The notes below the pieces were generated by a model. The model was not told the DNA's origin, did not search any database, and saw only the letters and a program-made list of their open reading frames with translations. From assembly GCF_000716535.1 (NCBI RefSeq), contig NZ_JNWV01000004.1, forward strand, positions 1-64,000: a stretch of 64,000 bases of DNA, read 5' to 3'. This document shows, in pieces, positions 52,230 through 60,815 of the stretch; position 1 is the stretch's first letter, and each line of letters begins with the position of its first letter. The translations under genes were made by a program, and so were the position numbers. The stretch comes from Streptomyces flaveolus. Lineage in GTDB: Bacteria > Actinomycetota > Actinomycetes > Streptomycetales > Streptomycetaceae.

Positions 52230-52248
52230 GCCCCGGGCGGGCCGGGGC
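52230..52248. terminator. Hairpin terminator after menG
   Basis: Arms GCCCCGG and CCGGGGC enclose a 5-nt loop 10 bp after the menG stop; the convergent PASTA gene ends nearby. Confidence 0.5.
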
Positions 52249-52261
52249 TTCGAGGAAAGCT

Positions 52262-52615
52262 TCAGGAAGAGCTGAATCCGGCCACCGCGTACGGGTCGCC
52301 GGGCTGCTCCAGCTCCCGTTGCAGTCCGCCCGTCGGGGGTCGCGGAACGCGTGGTTCACGCACGCCTCCGCCGCCCTCGCCCTCACCGAAGTCGAACCAC
52401 ACGTACACCATCGAGTCCGGCGGCACCTCGGCACCGGGCTGCGGATACTGGCGCACGACGTAGTCGACGACGGTGCGGTGGAACTCCGGGCGGTCCGGCG
52501 CGTTGAGGAACAGACCCCGCGCCCTGGCCGTTTCGCGCGCGTCCACGGCCATCAGACCGACCAGACGCGGGACGCGCACTTCGGGTGTTTTGGGTGTTAT
52601 ACGCACAGATGTCAC
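52262..52615 (-). CDS. Small PASTA-domain protein
   Basis: The 117-residue protein has one PASTA domain: VRVPRLVGLMAVDARETARARGL (residues about 12-34) followed by YVVRQYPQPGAEVPPDSMVYVWFD. There is no membrane segment or kinase, so it is not a PASTA kinase. A C-terminal tail (about 75-117) is rich in Gly, Pro and Arg and may be disordered. Function is unknown; PASTA domains bind peptidoglycan fragments or beta-lactams in other proteins. The GTG at 52615 is chosen because a TACCCT -10 box lies about 25 bp upstream; a longer start at 52654 is possible. Confidence 0.7.
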   Translation of the reverse strand: MTSVRITPKTPEVRVPRLVGLMAVDARETARARGLFLNAPDRPEFHRTVVDYVVRQYPQPGAEVPPDSMVYVWFDFGEGEGGGGVREPRVPRPPTGGLQRELEQPGDPYAVAGFSSS

Positions 52616-52688
52616 CCCCAGCGGTACTGGAAGGGTAACTCTCGCCCGTCCCACCCGGAAGGCGCCGATGTCTTTCTGTGACAGATGA

Positions 52689-53207
52689 CTACTGAGAGTG
52701 CTGAAAGCGGAGTCGGAAGCTCAGGACCGGCTCGTCCAGCGTGGGGTGCGCGTAGGTCTCCGCCGGCTCCATGCCGAGCCGCCGGGTCACCGCGATCGAC
52801 CGCTCGTTGCCCCGGAGGACCAGCGCCACCACCCCCGGCACCCCGGCCTCCCGCACGCGGCTGAGCGTCTCCCGCGCCGCCGCCGTCACGTACCCCCTGC
52901 CCCAGTGCGCCCGCCCGAGCCGCCAGCCGATCTCGATCTCGCCGACCGGGCCCCAGTCCCGCCGCCACGGCTGCGCGCCGGTGAAGCCGATGACCTCCCC
53001 TGACTCGTCCAGCACGGTCCACAGGCAGAAGCCGTGCTCGGCGTCGTGCAGCCGCTGGCGCGCGGTGAGTTCCTCGTAGACCGACAGCCCCGCCGGCCTG
53101 CCGCCGTGGAACCGCATCACCTCCGGGTCTGCGAAGATCCGGTGCCAGGCGACCGCGTCCTCGTGCGTGGGAACGCGCAGCCGTACCGCGGGGAGAGGTC
53201 GGTTCAC
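52689..53207 (-). CDS. GNAT-family N-acetyltransferase (RimJ/RimL-like)
   Basis: The 172-residue protein has the RimJ/RimL type of GNAT: a starting VRLRVPTHEDAVAWHRIFADPEVMRF, an acetyl-CoA binding region in IEIGWRLGRAHWGRGYVTAAARETL (Q/R-x-x-G-x-G form) and a C-terminal VALVLRGNERSIAVTRRLGMEPAETY. The substrate is likely an N-terminal or small amine, but is not known. The gene is divergent from the MenJ-like reductase gene. Its upstream 47 bp are shared with that promoter. Confidence 0.85.
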   Translation of the reverse strand: MNRPLPAVRLRVPTHEDAVAWHRIFADPEVMRFHGGRPAGLSVYEELTARQRLHDAEHGFCLWTVLDESGEVIGFTGAQPWRRDWGPVGEIEIGWRLGRAHWGRGYVTAAARETLSRVREAGVPGVVALVLRGNERSIAVTRRLGMEPAETYAHPTLDEPVLSFRLRFQHSQ

Positions 53208-53305
53208 AGAGCAGCCCTTCAGCCAGGCGATGAAGTCCGCTGAATAGACTGCCCATGTCCAGTGCCGGTCGGCACGCAGATTTCGAACCTTGGGGAGATC
53301 CCGCC

Positions 53306-54589
53306 GTGACCGAGCCCCTCTCCGACCACACCGCCGATGTGATCGTCGTGGGCGCGGGGCCAGCCGGCTCCACGACCGCGTACCACCTCGCCAAGGCCGG
53401 TCTCGACGTCCTGCTCCTGGAGAAGACCGAGTTCCCGCGCGAGAAGGTGTGCGGTGACGGCCTCACCCCGCGCGCGGTCAAGCAGCTCGTCGCCATGGGC
53501 ATCGACATCTCGGAGGAGGCCGGCTGGCTGCGCAACAAGGGCCTGCGCATCATCGGCGGCGGCTCCCGGCTCCAGCTCGACTGGCCGGATCTCGCCGCCT
53601 ACCCGAACTACGGCCTGGTCCGTAAGCGCGACGACTTCGACGAGCAGCTCGCCCGCAACGCCCAGAAGGCCGGCGCCCGGCTGTACGAGCGCTGCAACGT
53701 CAGCGGCCCGGTCGTCGACGACCGCACCGGCCGCATCACCGGCGTCACCGCCAAGCTCGGCGAGGAGAAGCGCGAGGTCACCTTCCACGCGCCGCTCGTC
53801 GTCGCCGCCGACGGCAACTCCACCCGCCTCTCCCTGGCGATGGGCCTGCACCGCCGCGAGGACCGCCCGATGGGCGTCGCGGTCCGGACGTACTTCCACA
53901 GCCCCCGCCACGACGACGACTACCTGGAGTCCTGGCTGGAACTGTGGGACCGCCGCGGCCCCCAGGACCGCCTGCTGCCGGGTTACGGCTGGATCTTCGG
54001 CATGGGCGACGGCACGTCGAACGTGGGCCTCGGCGTGCTGAACACGTCCGCCTCCTTCAAGGAGCTGGACTGGCGCGAGATCCTCAAGGCGTGGTGCGCC
54101 TCCATGCCGGAGGACTGGGGCTACACCCCGGAGAACATGACCGGCCCGATCCGTGGCGCCGCCCTGCCCATGGCCTTCAACCGCCAGCCGCACTACACGC
54201 GCGGGCTGCTGCTCGTCGGCGACGCCGGCGGCCTGGTGAACCCCTTCAACGGCGAGGGCATCGCCTACGCCATGGAGTCCGGCCAGATCGCCGCCGACGT
54301 CATCGTGCAGGCCCACGCGCGCGCGACGCCCGCCCAGCGCGAGATCGCCCTCCAGCGCTACCCGCGCGTCCTCAAGGACACCTACGGCGGCTACTACACG
54401 CTCGGCCGCGCCTTCGTGAAGCTCATCGGCAACCCGAAGGTCATGCAGATCGCCACCCAGCGCGGTCTGACCCACCCGCTGCTGATGAAGTTCACCCTGA
54501 AGCTGCTGGCGAACCTCACCGACCCGACGGGCGGCGACGCGATGGACCGCATCATCAACGGTCTGAGCAAGGTGGCCCCGAAGGCGTGA
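53306..54589 (+). CDS. Geranylgeranyl reductase-family FAD protein (MenJ-like)
   Basis: The 427-residue flavoprotein has the dinucleotide fold VIVVGAGPAGSTTAYHLAKAGLDVLLLEKTEFPREKVCGDGL near its start, an FAD motif GLLLVGDAGGLVNPFNGEGIAYAMESG and the family signature GPQDRLLPGYGWIFGMGDG. Mycobacterial MenJ saturates one isoprene unit of menaquinone; the resemblance and the nearby menG suggest the same here. The GTG at 53306 is preferred because GGGGAG lies 9 nt upstream, although an ATG at 53255 is in frame. A TAGACT -10 box lies about 55 bp before it. Confidence 0.88.
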   Translation: MTEPLSDHTADVIVVGAGPAGSTTAYHLAKAGLDVLLLEKTEFPREKVCGDGLTPRAVKQLVAMGIDISEEAGWLRNKGLRIIGGGSRLQLDWPDLAAYPNYGLVRKRDDFDEQLARNAQKAGARLYERCNVSGPVVDDRTGRITGVTAKLGEEKREVTFHAPLVVAADGNSTRLSLAMGLHRREDRPMGVAVRTYFHSPRHDDDYLESWLELWDRRGPQDRLLPGYGWIFGMGDGTSNVGLGVLNTSASFKELDWREILKAWCASMPEDWGYTPENMTGPIRGAALPMAFNRQPHYTRGLLLVGDAGGLVNPFNGEGIAYAMESGQIAADVIVQAHARATPAQREIALQRYPRVLKDTYGGYYTLGRAFVKLIGNPKVMQIATQRGLTHPLLMKFTLKLLANLTDPTGGDAMDRIINGLSKVAPKA

Positions 54590-55213
54590 CTAGGCGCTGA
54601 AAGCCGCGGCGTTGGCGGCCCGGCGGGCGTACACCGCGTCCCGCTGGTCCGCCATCTGCCGCAGCGCGTCCTTCTTGTCCCGTTTCGAGAGCCGGTCCAG
54701 ATAGACGTACCCGTCGGTGTGGTCGGTCTCGTGGGCCAGGCACCGCGCGAAGTACCCGGTGCCCTCGACGACGACGGCGTTGCCGTCCCTGTCCTGCCCG
54801 CGCACGACGGTCCGGTCCGGCCGCGGTACGGCCATCACGGCACCCGGCACCGACAGGCACCCCTCACCCTCGTCCAGCAGCCGTCGCCCGGTCGTGGGCG
54901 TTTCGAGCACCGGATTGACGACGTGCCCGACATGTCGGACTCCGTCGTCATCGAGGCAGTCGTACACGAACAGCCGCAGATCCACCCCGACCTGATTGGC
55001 CGCCAGTCCCGCCCCGTCGGCGACATACATGGTGCGGAACATGTCGTCGATGAGCGCGGCGAGGTCGGGACCGAACTCCGTGACCTCCCGGCACGGCTTG
55101 TGCAGCACCTCCTCACCGACCTCGGTGACGCGGCGCACCGCACCCCGCGCGGCCTCCGGGGCGTACCGCGGGTAGTGGTCGGCTGGACTTCCCTGTACGA
55201 ACACGCGTGGCAT
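54590..55213 (-). CDS. def: Peptide deformylase
   Basis: The 207-residue metalloenzyme removes the N-formyl group from nascent proteins. All three motifs are present: GAGLAANQVG (67-76, ending the substrate loop), EGCLSVPG with metal ligand C119, and HETDH with H161, catalytic E162 and H165. Streptomyces usually has several deformylases; this is one of the paralogues. Its end meets the convergent MenJ-like gene directly (1 bp), so no separate terminator is seen. It follows the NlpC/P60 gene but is separated by a terminator. Confidence 0.95.
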   Translation of the reverse strand: MPRVFVQGSPADHYPRYAPEAARGAVRRVTEVGEEVLHKPCREVTEFGPDLAALIDDMFRTMYVADGAGLAANQVGVDLRLFVYDCLDDDGVRHVGHVVNPVLETPTTGRRLLDEGEGCLSVPGAVMAVPRPDRTVVRGQDRDGNAVVVEGTGYFARCLAHETDHTDGYVYLDRLSKRDKKDALRQMADQRDAVYARRAANAAAFSA

Positions 55214-55284
55214 CGCGTGGACTCCTTCGCTCGGCGACGGGCCACCGGGCGGCGGCCCGAGCAGAGCATGTCAGGGACGACACG

Positions 55285-55315
55285 AGGGCCGCTGCCCCCG
55301 AGCGGCTGCGGCCCT
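55285..55315 (-). terminator. Hairpin terminator after the NlpC/P60 gene
   Basis: Arms AGGGCCGC and GCGGCCCT form an 8-bp perfect stem; an inner GCCGCT/AGCGGC pair can also form. Confidence 0.55.
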
Positions 55316-55341
55316 ACGCGTGCGAGAGGTGCGGAGTGCGC

Positions 55342-56172
55342 TCAGAGCACCCGCACGGCCCCGGTGGGCGGGTCGTACGACAGCGGGCGCTCCACGACGC
55401 CGCTGGAGGGGTTCTGCGCGCCCACGAACATGCCGTCGCCGACGTACACGGCGACGTGGTACGCGCTGCCCGCACTGCCCCAGTACAGGATGTCGCCCGG
55501 CTGGAGGTTGCTCAGCGAGACCTGGGTGCCGGCCGTCGACTGGTCCTGGGAGACGCGCGGCAGGCTGATGCCGACCTGCTTGAAGGCCGTCTGCACCAGG
55601 CCGGAGCAGTCGTAGGCGGAGGGGCCGGTGGCGCCGGAGACGTACGCCTTGCCGACCTGCGCCTTGACGAAGCTGATGACGGCCGCCGCCGAACCGGTGG
55701 CCGTGGACGTGCTGGTGGAGGTGGAGGTGGACGTGGTGGTGGAGCCGACGTCCGCCGTGGTGGAGAGAGTGGTCCGCTCCGCGGTGCGGGAGGCGCGGGC
55801 GGCGGCCTCCTTGCGTGCGGCCTCCTGGGCCTTCTGCTTGGCCTCCGCCGCCTTCTTCTTGGCGTCGGCGAGGTCCGCCTTGGCCTGCTTCGCGGCCTTC
55901 GCGGCAGCCGCGTCACGCTCGGCTTGGAGCTGGTAGTTCGCGGCGGCCTGTTCGGTGGCGTCCGCGGACTGGGCCGCCTGAGCGGCCAGGTCGGCCGTCA
56001 GGGTGGGCAGTTCGAGGGTCTGCGTCACCGGCTCGGCCGCGTTCGCCGAGCCGGACGCCCCGGCGACTGCCAGGGTGCCGAGGACGCCACCGGCAACTCC
56101 GGCCCGCATCGCGAGGGTCGACGCGCTGCGGCGGGGCTTCCGGTGGCTGCGTATGTGAGCGGTGTGGGACAT
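55342..56172 (-). CDS. NlpC/P60 peptidoglycan hydrolase
   Basis: The 276-residue precursor has a signal peptide (MSHTAHIRSHRKPRRSASTL start, AGGVLGTLAVAGASGSANA core), a coiled-coil rich in Ala, Lys and Gln (about 55-130) and a Ser/Thr-rich linker. The C-terminal NlpC/P60 domain (about 160-276) has catalytic C189 in AYDCSGLVQTAFKQ and His in AYHVAVYVG. It should cut stem peptides in peptidoglycan outside the cell. The ATG at 56172 was chosen because the peptide then starts like family members; an upstream in-frame start adds 19 residues. A perfect palindrome at 56303-56324 lies about 130 bp upstream. Confidence 0.92.
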   Translation of the reverse strand: MSHTAHIRSHRKPRRSASTLAMRAGVAGGVLGTLAVAGASGSANAAEPVTQTLELPTLTADLAAQAAQSADATEQAAANYQLQAERDAAAAKAAKQAKADLADAKKKAAEAKQKAQEAARKEAAARASRTAERTTLSTTADVGSTTTSTSTSTSTSTATGSAAAVISFVKAQVGKAYVSGATGPSAYDCSGLVQTAFKQVGISLPRVSQDQSTAGTQVSLSNLQPGDILYWGSAGSAYHVAVYVGDGMFVGAQNPSSGVVERPLSYDPPTGAVRVL

Positions 56173-56302
56173 GGGAACAACCGGTACCAGGGGCTCCTTC
56201 ATATCTTCAAGAAACGTGTGCTGCGCCACAGTTGTTCAATCGAGACCCGGAATCCCGGGCGTGTCGCTCTTTATTGACGCCGTAACGGACATTGTGGACG
56301 CC

Positions 56303-56324
56303 CGTGATCAAGCCCTTGATCACG
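56303..56324. promoter_or_regulatory. Perfect palindrome upstream of the NlpC/P60 gene
   Basis: 10-bp arms (CGTGATCAAG and complement) flank a CC centre. It is probably an operator for a dimeric regulator; I cannot name the regulator. Confidence 0.55.
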
Positions 56325-56770
56325 GTCTTTGATCATTACGTCCGAATTGCCCTCCGCCTACCACTGGTTGGGTTCGTTGGCCAAGCCCGGTTCTCATGGA
56401 CCTCTCATGAATGTGGCGGAGGTCACGGAACGATTACCGGAATAGCGGCGTCCGACGCCTGCTCGGCTCGTGAACGCGTGCACGTGCCCCGGACCGCGTC
56501 CACACCCCGCTACGGACTCCCTCCGAGGTATGAACGCGCCCCACTATCAGCCCTCCGCGTCCATCGCCAATTTGCATGCGTCGGAAGTCTCTTGATATGG
56601 AGACGCCCCCTCCGGCCTGCGGTGACGTGCGAGATTGTCACTTCTGGTGATCAACTGAACGCTTCGGGTATGAAGATCACCCATCATCCGACTTCATGAT
56701 CCTTCGTCAGGTGGTGGAGATCACAAAGCTTGTGTAATACCCCGTGTCGCAGATCACAGAGCGGCGGGCA

Positions 56771-56776
56771 TAAGAT
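56771..56776 (+). promoter_or_regulatory. -10 box of the nuo promoter
   Basis: TAAGAT is followed by the Rex-type site 16 bp later. The predicted start is near 56783, giving a leader of about 130 nt. Confidence 0.45.
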
Positions 56777-56791
56777 GCGAGGCAGTTGGGC

Positions 56792-56809
56792 TTGTGACCT
56801 GCTTCACAT
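56792..56809. promoter_or_regulatory. Rex-type operator (NADH/NAD+ redox control) of nuo
   Basis: TTGTGACCTGCTTCACAT contains TGTGA-N6-TCACA, the consensus of the redox repressor Rex. It sits just downstream of the predicted nuo start, a good position for repression. Rex control of nuo is known in Streptomyces. Confidence 0.75.
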
Positions 56810-56915
56810 GTTCGCGATCTTCGCCGGGGCGAGCGGGGTTCGTGGGACCGGTGGGGCGGATGTGAGCCCAGTGCAACCGCCAGCAGTCAGTGCCGACTGA
56901 GAGGAGCGAGGAGCG

Positions 56916-57275
56916 GTGAACGCGTATGCGCCCATCCTCGTACTGGGAGCCCTCGGGGCAGGCTTTGCGATCTTCTCCGTGGTCATGGCCACGCTGATCG
57001 GTCCGAAGCGGTACAACCGCGCGAAGCTCGAGGCCTACGAGTGCGGCATCGAGCCGACCCCCACGCCGGCCGGCGGCGGGCGTTTCCCCATCAAGTACTA
57101 CCTGACGGCGATGCTCTTCATCGTCTTCGACATCGAGATCGTCTTCCTCTACCCCTGGGCCGTCACCTTCGACGCCCTGGGGATTTTCGGGCTCGTGGAG
57201 ATGCTGCTCTTCGTGCTCACCGTCTTCGTCGCGTACGCGTACGTATGGCGGCGCGGCGGCCTGGAATGGGACTGA
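56916..57275 (+). CDS. nuoA: NADH-quinone oxidoreductase subunit A
   Basis: The 119-residue membrane subunit has three membrane segments, with the family loop KLEAYECGIEPTPTPAGGGRFPIKYYL between the first two and FDIEIVFLYPWAV. It contributes to the quinone-reduction junction. The GTG has GAGGAG 5 nt upstream. It is the first gene of the operon and lies behind the Rex site. Confidence 0.96.
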   Translation: MNAYAPILVLGALGAGFAIFSVVMATLIGPKRYNRAKLEAYECGIEPTPTPAGGGRFPIKYYLTAMLFIVFDIEIVFLYPWAVTFDALGIFGLVEMLLFVLTVFVAYAYVWRRGGLEWD

Positions 57276-57290
57276 GGGGCCTTTAACGAC

Positions 57291-57845
57291 ATGGGACTCG
57301 AAGAAAAGCTGCCGAGCGGCTTCCTGCTGACCACCGTCGAGCAGGCCGCGGGCTGGGTGCGCAAGGCGTCCGTCTTCCCGGCCACCTTCGGCCTCGCGTG
57401 CTGTGCCATCGAGATGATGACCACCGGCGCCGGCCGTTACGACCTGGCCCGCTTCGGCATGGAGGTCTTCCGCGGCTCACCGCGCCAGGCGGACCTGATG
57501 ATCGTCGCCGGCCGGGTCAGCCAGAAGATGGCGCCCGTCCTGAGGCAGGTCTACGACCAGATGCCCAACCCCAAGTGGGTGATCTCCATGGGCGTCTGCG
57601 CCTCGTCCGGCGGCATGTTCAACAACTACGCGATCGTCCAGGGCGTCGACCACATCGTCCCGGTCGACATCTACCTGCCCGGCTGCCCGCCCCGCCCCGA
57701 GATGCTGATGGACGCGATCCTCAAGCTCCACCAGAAGATCCAGTCCTCCAAGCTCGGCGTGAACGCCGAGGAGGCGGCCCGCGAGGCGGAGGAGGCGGCG
57801 CTCAAGGCCCTGCCCACGATCGAGATGAAGGGGCTGCTGCGGTGA
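57291..57845 (+). CDS. nuoB: NADH-quinone oxidoreductase subunit B
   Basis: The 184-residue soluble subunit holds the terminal N2 [4Fe-4S] cluster. Its ligands are the tandem Cys C37-C38 in [10 protein letters not shown] and Cys in MGVCASSGG and LPGCPPRPE. The C-terminus (about 150-184) is a charged helix rich in Glu and Ala. It overlaps the nuoC start by 4 bp. Confidence 0.97.
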   Translation: MGLEEKLPSGFLLTTVEQAAGWVRKASVFPATFGLACCAIEMMTTGAGRYDLARFGMEVFRGSPRQADLMIVAGRVSQKMAPVLRQVYDQMPNPKWVISMGVCASSGGMFNNYAIVQGVDHIVPVDIYLPGCPPRPEMLMDAILKLHQKIQSSKLGVNAEEAAREAEEAALKALPTIEMKGLLR

Positions 57846-58615
57846 GCGACGCGAACGGCACCCAGGGGAACCACGGGGCGAACGGCTCCGCGAACGGGGT
57901 GAACCCCGAGAAGGACCTCTCCGCCTCCAACCTCCCCGGCCAGCGCGGCCAGGGCGGCGAGGAGATCCGCGTCCAGCGCGGCATGTTCGGCGCCAACAAC
58001 GGCGGCGACACCTCCGGCTACGGCGGCCTGGTCCGCTCGGTCCGACTCCCGGGACCGGCGACCCGGCCCTACGGCGGCTGGTTCGACGAGGTCGCCGACG
58101 AGCTGGAGGGCGCCCTGGAGGAACAGGGACTCCTCCCCGGCAACGCCATCGAGAAGACGGTCGTCGACCGCGACGAGCTGACCTTCCACATCGAACGCGA
58201 GCACCTGGTCCGCGTCGCCCGCACCCTGCGCGACGACCCGGCCCTGCGCTTCGAGCTGTGCACCGGCGTCAGCGGCGTCCACTACCCGAACGACAAGGGC
58301 CGCGAGCTGCACGCCGTCTACCACCTGCGCTCGATCACCCACAACCGGCTGATCCGCCTCGAAGTCAGCGCCCCCGACAGCGACCCGCGCATCCCGTCGC
58401 TCGTCCCCGTCTACCCGACGAACGACTGGCACGAGCGGGAGACGTACGACTTCTTCGGCATCGTCTTCGAAGGTCACCCGGCCCTGACGCGGATCATGAT
58501 GCCGGACGACTGGCAGGGCCACCCGCAGCGCAAGGACTACCCCCTCGGCGGCATCCCCGTCGAGTACAAGGGCGCCCAGATCCCGGCTCCGGACCAGCGG
58601 AGGTCGTACTCGTGA
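57842..58615 (+). CDS. nuoC: NADH-quinone oxidoreductase subunit C
   Basis: The 257-residue subunit of the peripheral arm has the 30-kDa domain (about 100-250) with [20 protein letters not shown] sequence [14 protein letters not shown] and the signature [27 protein letters not shown]. The first 60 residues are low-complexity, rich in Asn and Gly, and probably flexible. The GTG overlaps the nuoB stop and its own stop overlaps nuoD. It is a separate protein, not a nuoCD fusion. Confidence 0.96.
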   Translation: MSDANGTQGNHGANGSANGVNPEKDLSASNLPGQRGQGGEEIRVQRGMFGANNGGDTSGYGGLVRSVRLPGPATRPYGGWFDEVADELEGALEEQGLLPGNAIEKTVVDRDELTFHIEREHLVRVARTLRDDPALRFELCTGVSGVHYPNDKGRELHAVYHLRSITHNRLIRLEVSAPDSDPRIPSLVPVYPTNDWHERETYDFFGIVFEGHPALTRIMMPDDWQGHPQRKDYPLGGIPVEYKGAQIPAPDQRRSYS

Positions 58616-59952
58616 GCACGCAGTCAGCATCCGCCGCGTCGGCCGCGTCCGCACGCGAGACCACCGAGGGCACCGTCTACACGGTCACCGGTGGCGACTG
58701 GGACGAGGTCGTCCAGTCCGCGGCCCGCGCCGACGACGAGCGCATCGTCGTCAACATGGGTCCCCAGCACCCGTCCACCCATGGAGTGCTCCGCCTGATC
58801 CTGGAGATCGAGGGGGAGACGGTCACCGAGGCCCGCTGCGGCATCGGCTACCTCCACACCGGCATCGAGAAGAACCTCGAATACCGCACATGGACGCAGG
58901 GCACCACGTTCGTGACCCGCATGGACTACCTGACGTCCTTCTTCAACGAGACCGCCTACTGCCTCGCCGTCGAGAAGCTGCTCGGCGTCGAGGACCAGAT
59001 CACCGAGCGCGCCAAGATCATCCGGGTGCTCCTGATGGAGCTGAACCGGCTGTCCTCCCACCTGGTGTGCATCGCCACCGGCGGCATGGAGCTGGGCGCC
59101 ACCACGATCATGATCTACGGATTCCGTGATCGTGAAATGATTCTCGACATCTACGAGCTGGTCACGGGCCTGCGCATGAACCACGCGTACATCCGGCCCG
59201 GCGGACTCGCCCAGGACCTGCCGCCCGGCGCGGTGGACCAGATCCGCGAGTTCGTGAAGAAGATGAAGAAGAACCTCCCGGAGTACGACAAGCTCGCCAC
59301 CGGGAACCCCATCTTCAAGGCCCGCATGCAGGACATCGGCTACCTCGACCTGGCCGGCTGCATGGCCCTCGGCGCGACCGGCCCGATCCTGCGCGCCACC
59401 GGCCTGCCGCACGACCTGCGCAAGACCCAGCCGTACTGCGACTACGAGACGTACGACTTCGACGTCCCGACCGCCGACACCTGCGACGCCTACGGCCGCT
59501 TCCTCATCCGCCTGGAGGAGATGCGTCAGTCGCTCGGCATCGTCGAGCAGTGCCTGGACCGGCTCCAGCCCGGCCCGGTCATGGTCGCCGACAAGAAGAT
59601 CGCCTGGCCCGCCCAGCTCGCCCTGGGGCCGGACGGACTCGGCAACTCCCTCGACCACATCAAGAAGATCATGGGCACCTCCATGGAGGCCCTGATCCAC
59701 CACTTCAAGCTGGTCACCGAGGGCTTCCGGGTCCCGCCGGGACAGGCGTACGCGGCCGTCGAGTCGCCCAAGGGCGAACTCGGGGTGCACGCGGTCTCCG
59801 ACGGCGGCACCCGCCCCTACCGGGTCCACTTCCGCGACCCGTCCTTCACCAACCTGCAGGCCATGGCGGCGATGTGCGAGGGCGGCCAGGTCGCCGACGT
59901 CATCGTCGCCGTCGCGTCCATCGACCCCGTGATGGGAGGCGTCGACCGGTGA
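58612..59952 (+). CDS. nuoD: NADH-quinone oxidoreductase subunit D
   Basis: The 446-residue 49-kDa subunit helps form the quinone site. Family sequences include [22 protein letters not shown] (about residues 48-69), [17 protein letters not shown] and the C-terminal [20 protein letters not shown] 30-residue Ala/Ser-rich N-terminal extension is likely disordered. It overlaps both neighbours by 4 bp. Confidence 0.97.
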   Translation: MSTQSASAASAASARETTEGTVYTVTGGDWDEVVQSAARADDERIVVNMGPQHPSTHGVLRLILEIEGETVTEARCGIGYLHTGIEKNLEYRTWTQGTTFVTRMDYLTSFFNETAYCLAVEKLLGVEDQITERAKIIRVLLMELNRLSSHLVCIATGGMELGATTIMIYGFRDREMILDIYELVTGLRMNHAYIRPGGLAQDLPPGAVDQIREFVKKMKKNLPEYDKLATGNPIFKARMQDIGYLDLAGCMALGATGPILRATGLPHDLRKTQPYCDYETYDFDVPTADTCDAYGRFLIRLEEMRQSLGIVEQCLDRLQPGPVMVADKKIAWPAQLALGPDGLGNSLDHIKKIMGTSMEALIHHFKLVTEGFRVPPGQAYAAVESPKGELGVHAVSDGGTRPYRVHFRDPSFTNLQAMAAMCEGGQVADVIVAVASIDPVMGGVDR

Positions 59953-60815
59953 CCACCTCTTCTTCCGAGCGGGGCGTCAGCCTGGGCATGCCCGAACTGC
60001 CCGCGCCCGCCTACCCGGACGACGTCCGGGCCCGGCTGGAGGCGGACGCGCGCGAGGTGATCGCGCGCTACCCGGACTCCCGGTCCGCCCTGCTGCCGCT
60101 GCTCCACCTCGTGCAGGCGGAGGAGGGCCATGTCACGCGCACCGGCATGCGGTTCTGCGCGGACATGCTGGGCCTGACCACGGCCGAGGTGACCGCCGTC
60201 GCCACCTTCTACACGATGTACCGGCGCAAGCCGTCCGGTGACTACCAGGTCGGCGTCTGCACCAACACGCTGTGCGCGGTCATGGGCGGCGACGCGATCT
60301 TCGAGACCCTCCAGGAGCACCTGGGCGTCGGCAACGGCGAGACCACCGACGACGGCAAGGTCACCCTGGAGCACATCGAGTGCAACGCGGCCTGCGACTA
60401 CGCACCGGTCGTGATGGTCAACTGGGAGTTCTTCGACAACCAGAGCCCGGCGAGCGCCAAGCGCCTGGTCGACGATCTGCGGGCGGGACGCCCGGTGCAG
60501 CCCACGCGCGGGGCACGCCTGTGCACCTTCAAGGAGACCGCGCGGATTCTGGCCGGCTTCCCCGACGAGCGGCCCGGGGCCGTCGAGGAGGGCGGCAGTG
60601 CGGGACCCGCGTCGCTGGTGGGCCTCCGCCTGGCGAAGGGAGAGACCGCACCCGCGCGCGTGGTCCATCCGCGCGGAGGTCCGCACGAGGAACCGCAGGA
60701 CAAGGTGCACGAGCCGTCGCCGGCCGAGCACCTCAGCTCCCACGACGCGCCGCAGGACACATCGGCCTCCGACCCCGCCCACCCCGCGGGGCCTACCGCC
60801 GAGGAGGGTGAGTGA
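59949..60815 (+). CDS. nuoE: NADH-quinone oxidoreductase subunit E
   Basis: The 288-residue subunit carries the N1a [2Fe-2S] cluster in a thioredoxin-like domain. The four Cys lie in [12 protein letters not shown] and [13 protein letters not shown]. Beyond about residue 200 there is a tail of about 85 residues rich in Pro, Gly, His and Glu, with no domain features, much longer than in most bacteria. The GTG overlaps the nuoD stop. Confidence 0.95.
   Translation: MTTSSSERGVSLGMPELPAPAYPDDVRARLEADAREVIARYPDSRSALLPLLHLVQAEEGHVTRTGMRFCADMLGLTTAEVTAVATFYTMYRRKPSGDYQVGVCTNTLCAVMGGDAIFETLQEHLGVGNGETTDDGKVTLEHIECNAACDYAPVVMVNWEFFDNQSPASAKRLVDDLRAGRPVQPTRGARLCTFKETARILAGFPDERPGAVEEGGSAGPASLVGLRLAKGETAPARVVHPRGGPHEEPQDKVHEPSPAEHLSSHDAPQDTSASDPAHPAGPTAEEGE

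Larger units (their letters stand above)
56173..56915. other. 743-bp regulatory region between the NlpC/P60 gene and nuoA
   Basis: This is the longest gene-free stretch. It holds a palindrome at 56303-56324, several GATCAC words, a predicted nuo promoter and a Rex-type operator. A 135-codon frame at 56292-56699 has no credible protein features. I looked for a cyclic di-AMP (ydaO) riboswitch on the minus strand and did not find its conserved motifs. Confidence 0.6.

Noticed and set aside
56173..56640. Possible cyclic di-AMP (ydaO) riboswitch before the NlpC/P60 gene
   Set aside because: Such elements occur before Streptomyces cell-wall hydrolase genes, but reading the minus strand I did not find the conserved core sequences.
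56292..56699. 135-codon frame in the region between the NlpC/P60 gene and nuoA
   Set aside because: Third positions are not GC-biased, there is no ribosome-binding site and no domain; the area is AT-richer and regulatory.
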